From: a virus
IMG/VR virus record: IMGVR_UViG_3300028837_001247
Span: 1-38,606 of that record
DNA: 38,606 nt
Direction: 5' to 3' (one strand)
Under the pieces are notes generated by a model. That model made no database searches, had not been told where the DNA came from, and was given only the letters and a program-made list of their open reading frames with translations. Positions 32,799-38,606 of this stretch are shown here, one piece after another. Within the stretch, counting starts at the first letter, position 1. Each line of letters starts with the position of its first letter. The position numbers were made by a program, and so were the translations under genes.

Positions 32799-32922
32799 TG
32801 GGTAGTTGACCTTCCATAATGCGAGCAGCTTCGCGTTGTGTTCTACCTTCACTTTTTAGGGCATCCATGCGAACACAAAGACCAGCATCACAAATTTCAC
32901 ATTCTTTTAACCAAATAACCAT
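32770..32922 (-). CDS. Tiny Cys/helix-turn-helix-like protein, apparently leaderless
   Basis: 50 residues, beginning MVIWLKECEICDAGLCVRMD and continuing with ALKSEGRTQREAARIMEGQL, then PTAKALGLLA. The CxxCxxxxC at 8-16 may bind metal, and SEGRTQREAARIM has a helix-turn-helix look. The minus-strand promoter at 32930-32959 places the transcript start within a few bases of this ATG, and no Shine-Dalgarno site is present. The message may therefore be leaderless, as for lambda cI from its maintenance promoter. It is the first leftward gene from the switch region. Reading frame and function are inferred; there is no database support here. Confidence 0.55.
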   Translation of the reverse strand: MVIWLKECEICDAGLCVRMDALKSEGRTQREAARIMEGQLPTAKALGLLA

Positions 32923-32929
32923 GCCAGCC

Positions 32930-32959
32930 CATATACCACCTGACAAATATCCCTGTCAA
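32930..32959 (-). promoter_or_regulatory. Leftward sigma70-like promoter
   Basis: On the minus strand, TTGACA (32959-32954), an 18-base spacer, then TATATG (32935-32930). The start point would fall at about 32921-32925, at the ATG of the 50-residue gene. Confidence 0.55.
32941..32958. promoter_or_regulatory. Operator-like inverted repeat 1
   Basis: TGACA (32941-32945) and TGTCA (32954-32958) with an 8-base spacer. It overlaps the -35 box of the leftward promoter. Confidence 0.5.
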
Positions 32960-32976
32960 GAAAAAAACGAAAAATA

Positions 32977-33000
32977 GTTTGTCGAATTTCCTTGACAAAC
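32977..33000. promoter_or_regulatory. Operator-like inverted repeat 2
   Basis: GTTTGTC (32977-32983) and GACAAAC (32994-33000), a perfect 7-bp repeat with a 10-base spacer. It overlaps the -35 box of the rightward promoter and shares the TGTC/GACA core with repeat 1. Confidence 0.55.
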
Positions 33001-33020
33001 GACTTTGCCTGTGCAATAAG
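32992..33020 (+). promoter_or_regulatory. Rightward sigma70-like promoter
   Basis: TTGACA (32992-32997), a 17-base spacer, then AATAAG (33015-33020, four of six consensus bases). Transcription would begin near 33027, ahead of the structured leader. Confidence 0.55.
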
Positions 33021-33042
33021 GCCAAACATGCAATCAATTTTT

Positions 33043-33269
33043 GGAGGGATGGCGGAAAGCAGGCAAGCACAAAGAGTATCACGAAGCTGTTGAAAGAGAC
33101 AGAGCTTGTCATGACGGGAGACGTAGCGCCTTAATGAAGTGGTCTCGGCAGAAATAATAGAACTTGGTCCGTGGCGATTCGCCCGCAAGAGCTATGGCGC
33201 TTAACCACCTCGGATGTTCCGAGTAAAAAACGAAGAAAGCCGTTGTAGGTTCAAATCCTACTCCCTCCA
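33043..33269 (+). ncRNA. Structured non-coding leader enclosed by tRNA-like acceptor and T-arm
   Basis: At the 3' end is a textbook tRNA T-arm and acceptor: GTAGG-TTCAAAT-CCTAC (33245-33261), TCCCTCC (33262-33268) and a discriminator A. The matching 5' acceptor strand GGAGGGA occurs at 33043-33049, followed by a D-arm-like TGGCGGAAAGCAGGCAAGC. The 195 bases between hold hairpins (33084-33107, 33118-33146, 33209-33223) but no recognisable anticodon arm. No coding frame of note occurs. It could be a degenerate or interrupted tRNA, a tRNA-like regulatory RNA, or a tRNA-derived attachment core at its 3' end. The interval 32923-33291 otherwise holds only promoters and operators. Confidence 0.5.
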
Positions 33270-33291
33270 ACAGATTTTGGGGGTCCGTGAA

Positions 33292-33558
33292 ATGAAAGCA
33301 GTTATACAAATTGCGGTTGTCATTGAAAGGCAGGGTGACCAGAGCGGTAACGGTATCGCTCGAAGCCAGGCCAAATTTCATATCGACACCGATGTTTTTT
33401 TCGCAGAAAATCAAGTGGCGCACTTGGTAAAATGCGTTATTCCCTTAATAACCTCAGCGGCAATGGATTTCGATGAAGAAAATGCACCTGCTGCTAAAAA
33501 TCCCAATAATCGCGGTAGCGATAGTTTGCACGGTCCTGCTCAAGCCGACAAGCCTTGA
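33292..33558 (+). CDS. Small hypothetical protein
   Basis: 88 residues from MKAVIQIAVVIERQGDQSGN. A beta-strand start is followed by a helix (NQVAHLVKCVIPLITSAAMD) and an acidic, Asn/Pro-rich tail. It is the first gene of the rightward operon. Its ribosome site is poor (GGGGG nine bases upstream). The last 86 bases are shared with the next gene in another frame. Not recognised. Confidence 0.45.
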   Translation: MKAVIQIAVVIERQGDQSGNGIARSQAKFHIDTDVFFAENQVAHLVKCVIPLITSAAMDFDEENAPAAKNPNNRGSDSLHGPAQADKP

Positions 33559-33679
33559 GCCCGCAGTAGGCGAGTTTTACACGCAACCTGCGCCGTGGGT
33601 TATCCTGGCTGTTTGCGATTATGAATATGTCTTGGAAAAGCCGGGAGGCAATGTGCGAATGGAGGAACCATGGGAATAG
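33473..33679 (+). CDS. Small exported or membrane-anchored protein
   Basis: 68 residues. MKKMHLLLKIPIIAVAIVCT followed by VLLKPTSLEPA is a convincing signal peptide or membrane anchor. The remainder is short and aromatic with one cysteine (PAPWVILAVCDYEYVLEKPG). It starts inside the previous gene in another frame, and its end overlaps the next ATG. Not recognised; the cell envelope is its likely place. Confidence 0.5.
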   Translation: MKKMHLLLKIPIIAVAIVCTVLLKPTSLEPAVGEFYTQPAPWVILAVCDYEYVLEKPGGNVRMEEPWE

Positions 33680-34026
33680 GAGAGCAATTCGAACTTGAGA
33701 AAAAAGGATCGGAGTTGGATGATATGAAAAAATTGCGTGTAAAGTGCATAAAGTGCGGAAAAGAGTGGGAAAAAGAGTCCTTGGTTTCCTGGGGCCCCGA
33801 CGAATTTACATCATCACTGTGCGATCCCTGCTTTAGAGAGGTCATCTCTCCAATCATTCACAGGAAACAGTTGAGGGAAGGCAACTTTGACTGTTTTGGC
33901 AAAGCCACGGATTATTGCGATCAATTTCAATGCAAGTATAGAGAATGGTGCCTCCGTTGGGAGGAGGCAGGAGAAGAGGCAAAGCAGATCGCCGTGGCAT
34001 ATCCCTCCCCAGGCGCTGTGGCCTGA
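33670..34026 (+). CDS. Zinc-ribbon protein with second Cys cluster
   Basis: 118 residues. VKCIKCGKEWEKESLV and LCDPCF form a CxxC...CxxC ribbon at about 25-55. A second set, DCFGKATDYCDQFQCKYREW then C (about 74-94), looks like another metal site. GGAGGAACC precedes the ATG, which overlaps the end of the upstream gene. A start at MKKLRVKC (33724) is possible but has a weaker site. A small regulatory or DNA-binding role is plausible. Confidence 0.65.
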   Translation: MGIGEQFELEKKGSELDDMKKLRVKCIKCGKEWEKESLVSWGPDEFTSSLCDPCFREVISPIIHRKQLREGNFDCFGKATDYCDQFQCKYREWCLRWEEAGEEAKQIAVAYPSPGAVA

Positions 34027-34137
34027 GGGTACCAGGGCGTTTGGGGGAACGGCTGTTCAGACTCCTTTTTCAGGCCGCAACGGCGAAGGCCAAATCGTCA
34101 TCAGGCTGGAGCATACCCCGGATTTTTCGGTGAAAAG

Positions 34138-34395
34138 TTGAAACTCGCATACACAAAATTTGCGGACGGCAATATCCGCTTGGCAAATTCCGTATCCATG
34201 ACGGATGCCTCACCGGGTGATAGGGTTGCCCACTCTCCTGGCAATGAGTTCTTGGACGTAAAGCAGTTTGGCGTATTAATTAAGGAACGAGCCCTGCACG
34301 GCTTTTGCGGATGGGAAGTTATCTGGGATGAATTGGGTGAGGGGTGGGTAAACTCGGAGTTTATCCAAGTGGTGAGGACGGAGGAAAGAGGATGA
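34138..34395 (+). CDS. Small hypothetical protein (TTG start)
   Basis: 85 residues beginning KLAYTKFADGNIRLANSVSM after a TTG start, with only a partial site (GGTGA) upstream. An internal ATG (34198) would lose a convincing N-terminus. A beta-rich centre with GFCGWEVIWDELGEGWVNSE is seen. The same frame is open back to the TGA that ends the preceding gene. The stop overlaps the next ATG (ATGA). Confidence 0.5.
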   Translation: MKLAYTKFADGNIRLANSVSMTDASPGDRVAHSPGNEFLDVKQFGVLIKERALHGFCGWEVIWDELGEGWVNSEFIQVVRTEERG

Positions 34396-34613
34396 TACCT
34401 TGCGAAAAGTGTGGCCATAAAACCATATTGGCTAGTGGTGAAATAGTGGAGTTTTTTCCTGACCAAGAACCCTACGAAAATGGCAAAATTGAGGATTGTG
34501 GTTATGATGGCACGTTTACCGATGGCTTTACGACCGACCCAATCTACGTGAACATCCACTTTTGCCCAGAATGCAGGCACGTGAACAATGACGCCTCAAT
34601 TGACATCGGCTAA
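34392..34613 (+). CDS. Small zinc-ribbon protein
   Basis: 73 residues from MIPCEKCGHKTILASGEIVE, with GGAGGAAAGAGG before the ATG. The CEKC pair at 4-7 and CPEC near 57-60 give a Cys4 zinc ribbon. The acidic middle (YENGKIEDCGYDG) separates them. The ATG overlaps the previous stop. Function unknown. Confidence 0.65.
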   Translation: MIPCEKCGHKTILASGEIVEFFPDQEPYENGKIEDCGYDGTFTDGFTTDPIYVNIHFCPECRHVNNDASIDIG

Positions 34614-34633
34614 CAACGGGAAGGAGGAAGTTC

Positions 34634-34843
34634 ATGAACGAAGCCAACCGAATCAAGCTGCGTGATTTTATCCGGTCTCTGCCCCCATCGTATGTGGGTC
34701 GGGCCACAAGCATTGTGTGTGGTAGCCTCGTCATGACCTGCACGGACAGGGATCTAGACGAGGCGATTGAGGTAGCTATGGACCAGATCCACCGATACAT
34801 GGAGGACGCAAACATAACTACAGAAAAGGAGGTAGCACCATGA
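34634..34843 (+). CDS. Small hypothetical protein
   Basis: 69 residues, MNEANRIKLRDFIRSLPPSY, then a central strand pair (ATSIVCGSLVMTCTDRD) and a helix (LDEAIEVAMDQIHRYMEDA). AAGGAGGAAGTTC gives a secure start. The stop overlaps the ATPase ATG, so the two are coupled. Possibly a partner of the ATPase; this is inferred from the coupling only. Confidence 0.6.
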   Translation: MNEANRIKLRDFIRSLPPSYVGRATSIVCGSLVMTCTDRDLDEAIEVAMDQIHRYMEDANITTEKEVAP

Positions 34844-36144
34844 AGATCGGCAAAATTTTTGGCAAGAACTTTGGCAAGGTGACTGAGGTATCCGTAAATG
34901 TAAATCCAGAATTGACCATATTTATAGGCACCAACAAGAGCGGCAAAACTACCATTGGCCTAGAACTTGTCTGGTTTGTAATGGAGGGCCTCGCTCAACG
35001 GGGTGACGGATTGATAGCAGAGCGCTACAGATTTATTGGACCTGCTGGACCCAGTGCCAAGGGGGAAATTGAAATCATTGATGAAACTGAAGGCGTAACG
35101 CATTTAGCCACCCGGAAGCTTCTCAAGGACAAAACGCAATTGAAGATTGTAAGCAGTGACGGGATTGTACGTGGTCAGGAATTCCTGAGCAGTATCTTCA
35201 GTTCTATCTTTTTTGACCTTCGCAAGTTTTCCCGCATATCCAGCAAGGAACAGGCCGTGGCCCTGGGAATAGATACCAGTGTATTTGAGCAAGAACGAAA
35301 AGAACTAATGCAGATCCGGCATGATATTGGAGTGAAAGTTAAGTCACTCAAAGGTGTTGCTGAATCAAGCATGGGAACCGAGCAGGTTGAAGAGATTTCT
35401 GTTGCAGATTTACTGCAAGAACGGAAACAAATAGAAAAGTATAACATTGAAGTCAACACAATCCGAGTTGAATATCAAGATATGGTGGAAGAAAAACAGA
35501 AAGCCGAGGAAATAATACAAACATTAAAAAAAGAGATAGAAAACGCAAGGATTGCGCTTAACCAAATCAATAACGACATTGACAACACGCAGATCCCACC
35601 ACTATCTCAGGATACAACTATAATTGACGAAAAGATACAAGGAGCTGAAGAGATCAACACCAAAGCTAGGGCCTACAAACAAAGCCTAATAGATCAACAA
35701 GCTTACGAATCAGGGCAAGCCAGTTACGATGCCGAGACCTCTAAAATCCAGGACCTGGACGCGCGCCTTGCTCAATACCTCCATGATCAGAAATTGCCTT
35801 TCTCCAACATCACAATTGAGGCTGGCGAGTTTAGGCTTAACGGGAAGCCTTTTTGCGATCCTTATTTTTCAACGGGTGAATTGCTAAAATACACAGCCAA
35901 GCTTGCAGCTAAGATCATGGAGAAAAAAGATCAAAAGCTTGATTATGTTTGGATTCCCGGATCTCAGGACCTTGACGAAAAGAATCGAAACGAATTGTTT
36001 CAGGACCTGGTAAAGCAGGGTTATCAGGTTGCCGCAGAATACGTGGACACGAAAAAGATAAAAGGAAAAAACTGCATTTTACTCAAGGAATGTCGGATAA
36101 TAGATTCTTATGAGAAGAAACAAAATGGAGAAGAATTAGAATGA
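34840..36144 (+). CDS. RecF/SbcC-like AAA ATPase with short coiled coil
   Basis: 434 residues. Walker A is GTNKSGKTT at 30-38. The N-terminal half-domain has SMC/RecF-like strands (VNPELTIFIG, AKGEIEIIDE). Residues 150-315 are largely coiled coil. The C-terminal half has an ABC signature-like STGELLKYTAKLAAKI (344-359), then a position where Walker B and D-loop belong: LDYVWIPGSQDLDEKN (367-382). The usual acidic Walker B pair is not evident there, though SQDLD looks like the D-loop. Family members repair or recombine DNA ends, often with a nuclease; the exonuclease downstream fits. AAAGGAGGTAGCACC precedes the ATG. Confidence 0.75.
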   Translation: MKIGKIFGKNFGKVTEVSVNVNPELTIFIGTNKSGKTTIGLELVWFVMEGLAQRGDGLIAERYRFIGPAGPSAKGEIEIIDETEGVTHLATRKLLKDKTQLKIVSSDGIVRGQEFLSSIFSSIFFDLRKFSRISSKEQAVALGIDTSVFEQERKELMQIRHDIGVKVKSLKGVAESSMGTEQVEEISVADLLQERKQIEKYNIEVNTIRVEYQDMVEEKQKAEEIIQTLKKEIENARIALNQINNDIDNTQIPPLSQDTTIIDEKIQGAEEINTKARAYKQSLIDQQAYESGQASYDAETSKIQDLDARLAQYLHDQKLPFSNITIEAGEFRLNGKPFCDPYFSTGELLKYTAKLAAKIMEKKDQKLDYVWIPGSQDLDEKNRNELFQDLVKQGYQVAAEYVDTKKIKGKNCILLKECRIIDSYEKKQNGEELE

Positions 36145-36245
36145 GGGGAAGACTTAGAGATTTAACTGGACAGAGACTTTATAGAACGTGGACTACATAC
36201 ACCGCTGAATTTTCCAAAGAAAATGCGGATTGTCGAGAGCTATGA
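36141..36245 (+). CDS. Very short possible gene, ATGA-coupled
   Basis: 34 residues, MRGRLRDLTGQRLYRTWTTY plus a polar tail. The ATG overlaps the ATPase stop (ATGA). DLTGQR resembles the first residues of some HNH-type phage nucleases. It may be a remnant or a spurious frame. Confidence 0.25.
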   Translation: MRGRLRDLTGQRLYRTWTTYTAEFSKENADCREL

Positions 36246-36276
36246 TGATAAAAAGAAGGGAGCGGAATTGACATGA
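36166..36276 (+). pseudogene. Possible remnant duplicating the ATPase C-terminus
   Basis: A frame without a standard start reads ...PKKMRIVESYDDKKKGAELT, close to the end of the upstream ATPase (KECRIIDSYEKKQNGEELE). Its stop overlaps the next ATG (ATGA). It looks like a decayed copy of the ATPase tail or a very small gene. Confidence 0.3.
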
Positions 36277-36464
36277 GTGAATTCGCCTGCGTGAACGGCC
36301 ATCTAATGTTGTCAAGTCACGGACGGTATTGCCCAATTTGTGGGTGTCCTGTGCATACGATGGACGGGCTAACTAGCTCACAACACCGCAAGTTGGAGGA
36401 AATGCTGGAAGCGGAGGAGGGGGAAGAGGAGGTTGGTTATGTTGATAGCTGCGCTAGATTGTGA
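36273..36464 (+). CDS. Small zinc-ribbon protein
   Basis: 63 residues. FACVNGHLMLSSHGRYCPIC and GCP give C6, C20, C23 and C25 with H10 nearby, a plausible zinc ribbon. A helix with a Glu run (LEEMLEAEEGEEEVG) follows. Its end overlaps the exonuclease start. AAGAAGGGAGCGG lies upstream. It could act with the exonuclease, by position only. Confidence 0.6.
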   Translation: MSEFACVNGHLMLSSHGRYCPICGCPVHTMDGLTSSQHRKLEEMLEAEEGEEEVGYVDSCARL

Positions 36465-37164
36465 AACAATACCTTCACAGTCATTATCAGAAGGCTGTCT
36501 GCCACAATTTGACGAAAGCGATGTCAAAACCGGCAATATGGGATCGGAAAAGGCAGGAGCAAAGATTGCGGCAGAGCGAAAGAAGTTTAACGAAGGGCTT
36601 GATAAAAAAATGTCGCTTGATCCTGCGCTATGTCAGGTATGCACGTTTTGTGGAGTGCTATATGACACCCAGAAAAAAGAAATTAAGGCAAAAACAAGTA
36701 TTCAGTGGCCCCCGATAGATGGGGAATATGATGTTATTTATGAGGCGTGCCAATTTTTAAATCAATCCCACAGTAATCGTATCCCTGTGGTATCCTATAA
36801 TGGTATTGGTTTTGACTTGCCAGTTTTGCGTCATCGTGCTATGATTTTAGATGTACCGATGTCTTCTTCTATGTATGATGATTTGACAAAAAAATATACA
36901 AACAACCATCACTACGATTTAATGCAGTGGCTTGCTTCCTGGGATAAAACAAAATGGAAGTCCTTCGATTTTTACCTGAAGCTATTCGGTTTTGAGGGTA
37001 AGCCCGATGGGGTGGATGGCTCTATGGTCTATTCGATGTGGCAGGCAAAGGAATACGATAAGATACAAAAATATTGCGAAAGTGACGTAGCGAATCTTTG
37101 TAGATTGTTTGAAAGAATCGAAGCTTGGGTTGTGGATATCGTGAAAGGAGGGATTGTATTATGA
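36439..37164 (+). CDS. DEDDy-type 3'-5' exonuclease
   Basis: 241 residues from MLIAALDCETIPSQSLSEGC; the ATG at 36439 has AGAGGAGGTTGGTT before it, while a TTG two codons earlier does not. Exo I: LDCET with D7 and E9. Exo II: SYNGIGFDLPVL with N121 and D126. Exo III: KYCESD with Y212 and D216. This DEDDy arrangement is that of DNA polymerase B-type proofreading and related phage exonucleases. No polymerase domain is attached. Overlap with the next gene (ATGA) and position after the ATPase point to a recombination or repair module. Confidence 0.82.
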   Translation: MLIAALDCETIPSQSLSEGCLPQFDESDVKTGNMGSEKAGAKIAAERKKFNEGLDKKMSLDPALCQVCTFCGVLYDTQKKEIKAKTSIQWPPIDGEYDVIYEACQFLNQSHSNRIPVVSYNGIGFDLPVLRHRAMILDVPMSSSMYDDLTKKYTNNHHYDLMQWLASWDKTKWKSFDFYLKLFGFEGKPDGVDGSMVYSMWQAKEYDKIQKYCESDVANLCRLFERIEAWVVDIVKGGIVL

Positions 37165-38555
37165 AAGAAGAAAGGGCGTTAGAGGTAGTAAGGCCAACGT
37201 ATGACGTGGTGGATATTTCGGACTATGCCATGAGCGTAGATGCTGTTGTAAAGCAAGTAGCTCAAATCCAGGACATCATGGAACGTGTCTTAAAAAAAGA
37301 CGTTCATTATGGAACTATTCCTGGATGCCCAAAACCATCACTGTATAAGCCTGGCGCTGAAATATTATCAGTTACTTTCCGATTAGCTCCGGCTTACGAA
37401 ATAAAACGGACTGACTTGCCTAATGGTCACCGTGAATACGAGGTTGTTTGCACTTTGAAACATTTACCGACTGGCCAGGTTTTTGCTCAGGGCGTAGGTT
37501 CATGCACAACGATGGAGGCTAGGTATCGGTATCGGGACAATATTGTGTTTACCGGAAAACCTGTACCATCGGCATATTGGAAAGGTCGAAGTACCGCCTT
37601 GTTAGGTGGAAAGGGGTTTAAAGCGAAGAAAAATCCTGAGACCGATCAGTGGGAAATCGCTAAAGTGGAAGGGAAGGTAGAATATGACAATCCCGCAGAT
37701 TATTATAATACTGTATTGAAAGTCGGCAAGAAAAGGAGTCATATTGATGCTGTATTAACAGCAACCGCCACTTCTGATATTTTCACACAGGATCATCCTG
37801 AAGATCCTGAGCCCAACGGTCAAACCGACAAAAAAAAGACCCCTGACAAGCCCCCCGCTGATAGCCCTATGGCCCAGAGTGCTGAACTCGGCAAAAAACA
37901 GCAAATAGCCAGATTGCAAAATAAGCTCAACACCAACGGCATACCTCAATATCGGTTTGAGGAATGCATTGGCAACCCATTAAAGGACGTGAATTTGGCT
38001 GGACTCACGGCCATGCTTGATTTTTGGGAGAAGACACAAGAGAAATATGAGGCATGGTTGAGCCTGCAGGAGCCCCCACCATCCCCCCCCGAAGCCGATG
38101 CAACCCAAAAACAGGGGGTCGACATCTCTGGCGGCATTGATCCTGCCGTCGCCCAGGCCCTCTCTGAGGCTACTGGTGGCTACAATGCCGATATGTTCTG
38201 GAGACTTCACGAAAGGGGCCTCACGACATTCTTTGACACCTTTGAGCACGTCATGGCAACTTGGCCACAGCCAGTTCAGGACTTTATTTATGCGAAGTGC
38301 AAGAACATCTCGGCAAAGCACCCCGAGTTTATAGAGAGGCTCAACAAGGCCCTGGAGGACAAGCCCTCGTTGCCACTCGAGGGAAAACAGCCGCCTCCAA
38401 GCGCCCAGTACACTGTATGTCCTACGGGCGGCCCGTATGCAGGCAAGAGGGTGAGTTACATGGCAGCATGTGGGAATTGTGCCCTAAATGTTAAGTGTGA
38501 AGAATATCAAGCCTACCTGCACGCTCAAAAGCAGCAAGGCGAAACCCTAGAGTGA
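37161..38555 (+). CDS. Phage recombination-module protein, unknown (possible annealing-type)
   Basis: 464 residues from MKEERALEVVRPTYDVVDIS, with AAAGGAGGGATTG before the ATG; a frame extension of 12 codons upstream lacks a site. The N-terminal region KDVHYGTIPGCPKPSLYKPG, EYEVVCTLKHLPTG and NTVLKVGKKRSHIDAVLTAT, then SDIFTQD, is a conserved pattern in phage and plasmid proteins of uncertain function that lie near recombination genes. A Pro/Asp linker (about 215-245) follows. The C-terminus has cysteines CPTGG...CGNCALNVKC that could bind metal or an Fe-S cluster. I suspect a single-strand annealing or DNA-binding role from context, but motifs alone do not prove it. Confidence 0.6.
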   Translation: MKEERALEVVRPTYDVVDISDYAMSVDAVVKQVAQIQDIMERVLKKDVHYGTIPGCPKPSLYKPGAEILSVTFRLAPAYEIKRTDLPNGHREYEVVCTLKHLPTGQVFAQGVGSCTTMEARYRYRDNIVFTGKPVPSAYWKGRSTALLGGKGFKAKKNPETDQWEIAKVEGKVEYDNPADYYNTVLKVGKKRSHIDAVLTATATSDIFTQDHPEDPEPNGQTDKKKTPDKPPADSPMAQSAELGKKQQIARLQNKLNTNGIPQYRFEECIGNPLKDVNLAGLTAMLDFWEKTQEKYEAWLSLQEPPPSPPEADATQKQGVDISGGIDPAVAQALSEATGGYNADMFWRLHERGLTTFFDTFEHVMATWPQPVQDFIYAKCKNISAKHPEFIERLNKALEDKPSLPLEGKQPPPSAQYTVCPTGGPYAGKRVSYMAACGNCALNVKCEEYQAYLHAQKQQGETLE

Positions 38556-38577
38556 CATTGTATCAACGCTGTTGGGA

Positions 38578-38589
38578 GGAAAATTTTCC
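38578..38589. other. 12-bp palindrome in the last intergenic stretch
   Basis: GGAAAATTTTCC is self-complementary and overlaps GGGAGG, which could be a ribosome site for a gene beyond the window. No start codon is visible before the end. Confidence 0.3.
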
Positions 38590-38606
38590 ATATATAAACA
38601 CTGTTA

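Noticed and set aside
33050-33244. Group I intron within a tRNA
   Set aside because: The interruption is only about 195 bases, no P/Q/R/S core elements were recognised, and no exon anticodon halves could be matched.
33043-33269. tmRNA
   Set aside because: The size is short, there is no G3-U70 pair in the acceptor, no conserved tmRNA 5' region, and no typical Ala-rich tag frame.
33109-33423. Minus-strand frame containing GVGFEPTT
   Set aside because: This motif is the usual false translation across the antisense of a tRNA T-arm; here it covers the T-arm at 33245-33261 and is not a gene.

Overview
The window looks like most of a tailed double-stranded DNA phage genome (Caudoviricetes), probably a podovirus. 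It has a small and a large terminase, a portal, a scaffold-like protein, an HK97-fold-type capsid protein, a head-tail connector-like protein and a 1924-residue internal virion protein, but no tape measure, tail sheath or tail tube that I can recognise. The host cannot be named from the sequence. Shine-Dalgarno sites are strong throughout (AAGGAGG type), so it is a bacterium with ordinary initiation. No integrase is visible. The left edge cuts a small membrane protein, and the right edge ends in a gap.

Layout. Everything left of about 32.93 kb is read leftward (minus strand) and everything right of about 33.0 kb is read rightward. Leftward from the control region come a 50-residue Cys/helix-turn-helix protein, a Cro-like protein, a small unknown and a 500-base non-coding stretch full of inverted repeats. 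Then follow a DnaB-type helicase, its O/DnaD-like partner, several very small genes, a secreted Fn3-like protein, an HNH remnant and a RuvC-like resolvase. A GC-rich hairpin then marks the border to the late block: terminase small and large subunits, an unknown, a LamG protein, portal, scaffold, decoration protein, capsid, a beta-helix protein, connector, a 1486-residue tail/appendage protein, a group of coiled-coil proteins, the giant internal protein, a BspA-type repeat protein and a holin-like start.

The rightward arm starts with a sigma70-like promoter and a roughly 230-base non-coding leader enclosed by tRNA-type acceptor strands. It continues with small zinc-ribbon proteins, a RecF/SbcC-like ATPase with an atypical Walker B, a DEDDy 3'-5' exonuclease and a 464-residue protein that sits where phages often carry annealing or recombination functions.

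The divergent promoters at 32.93-33.02 kb overlap two inverted repeats built from TTGTC/GACAA half sites. This looks like a compact genetic switch whose leftward transcript begins almost exactly at the ATG of the 50-residue gene. The other striking property is frequent in-frame tandem duplication: 21-base units in four genes, 24-base, 54-base, 81-base and 132-base units in others. The 1486-residue protein also has an apparently nested domain order (A1-A2-propeller-B1-B2).
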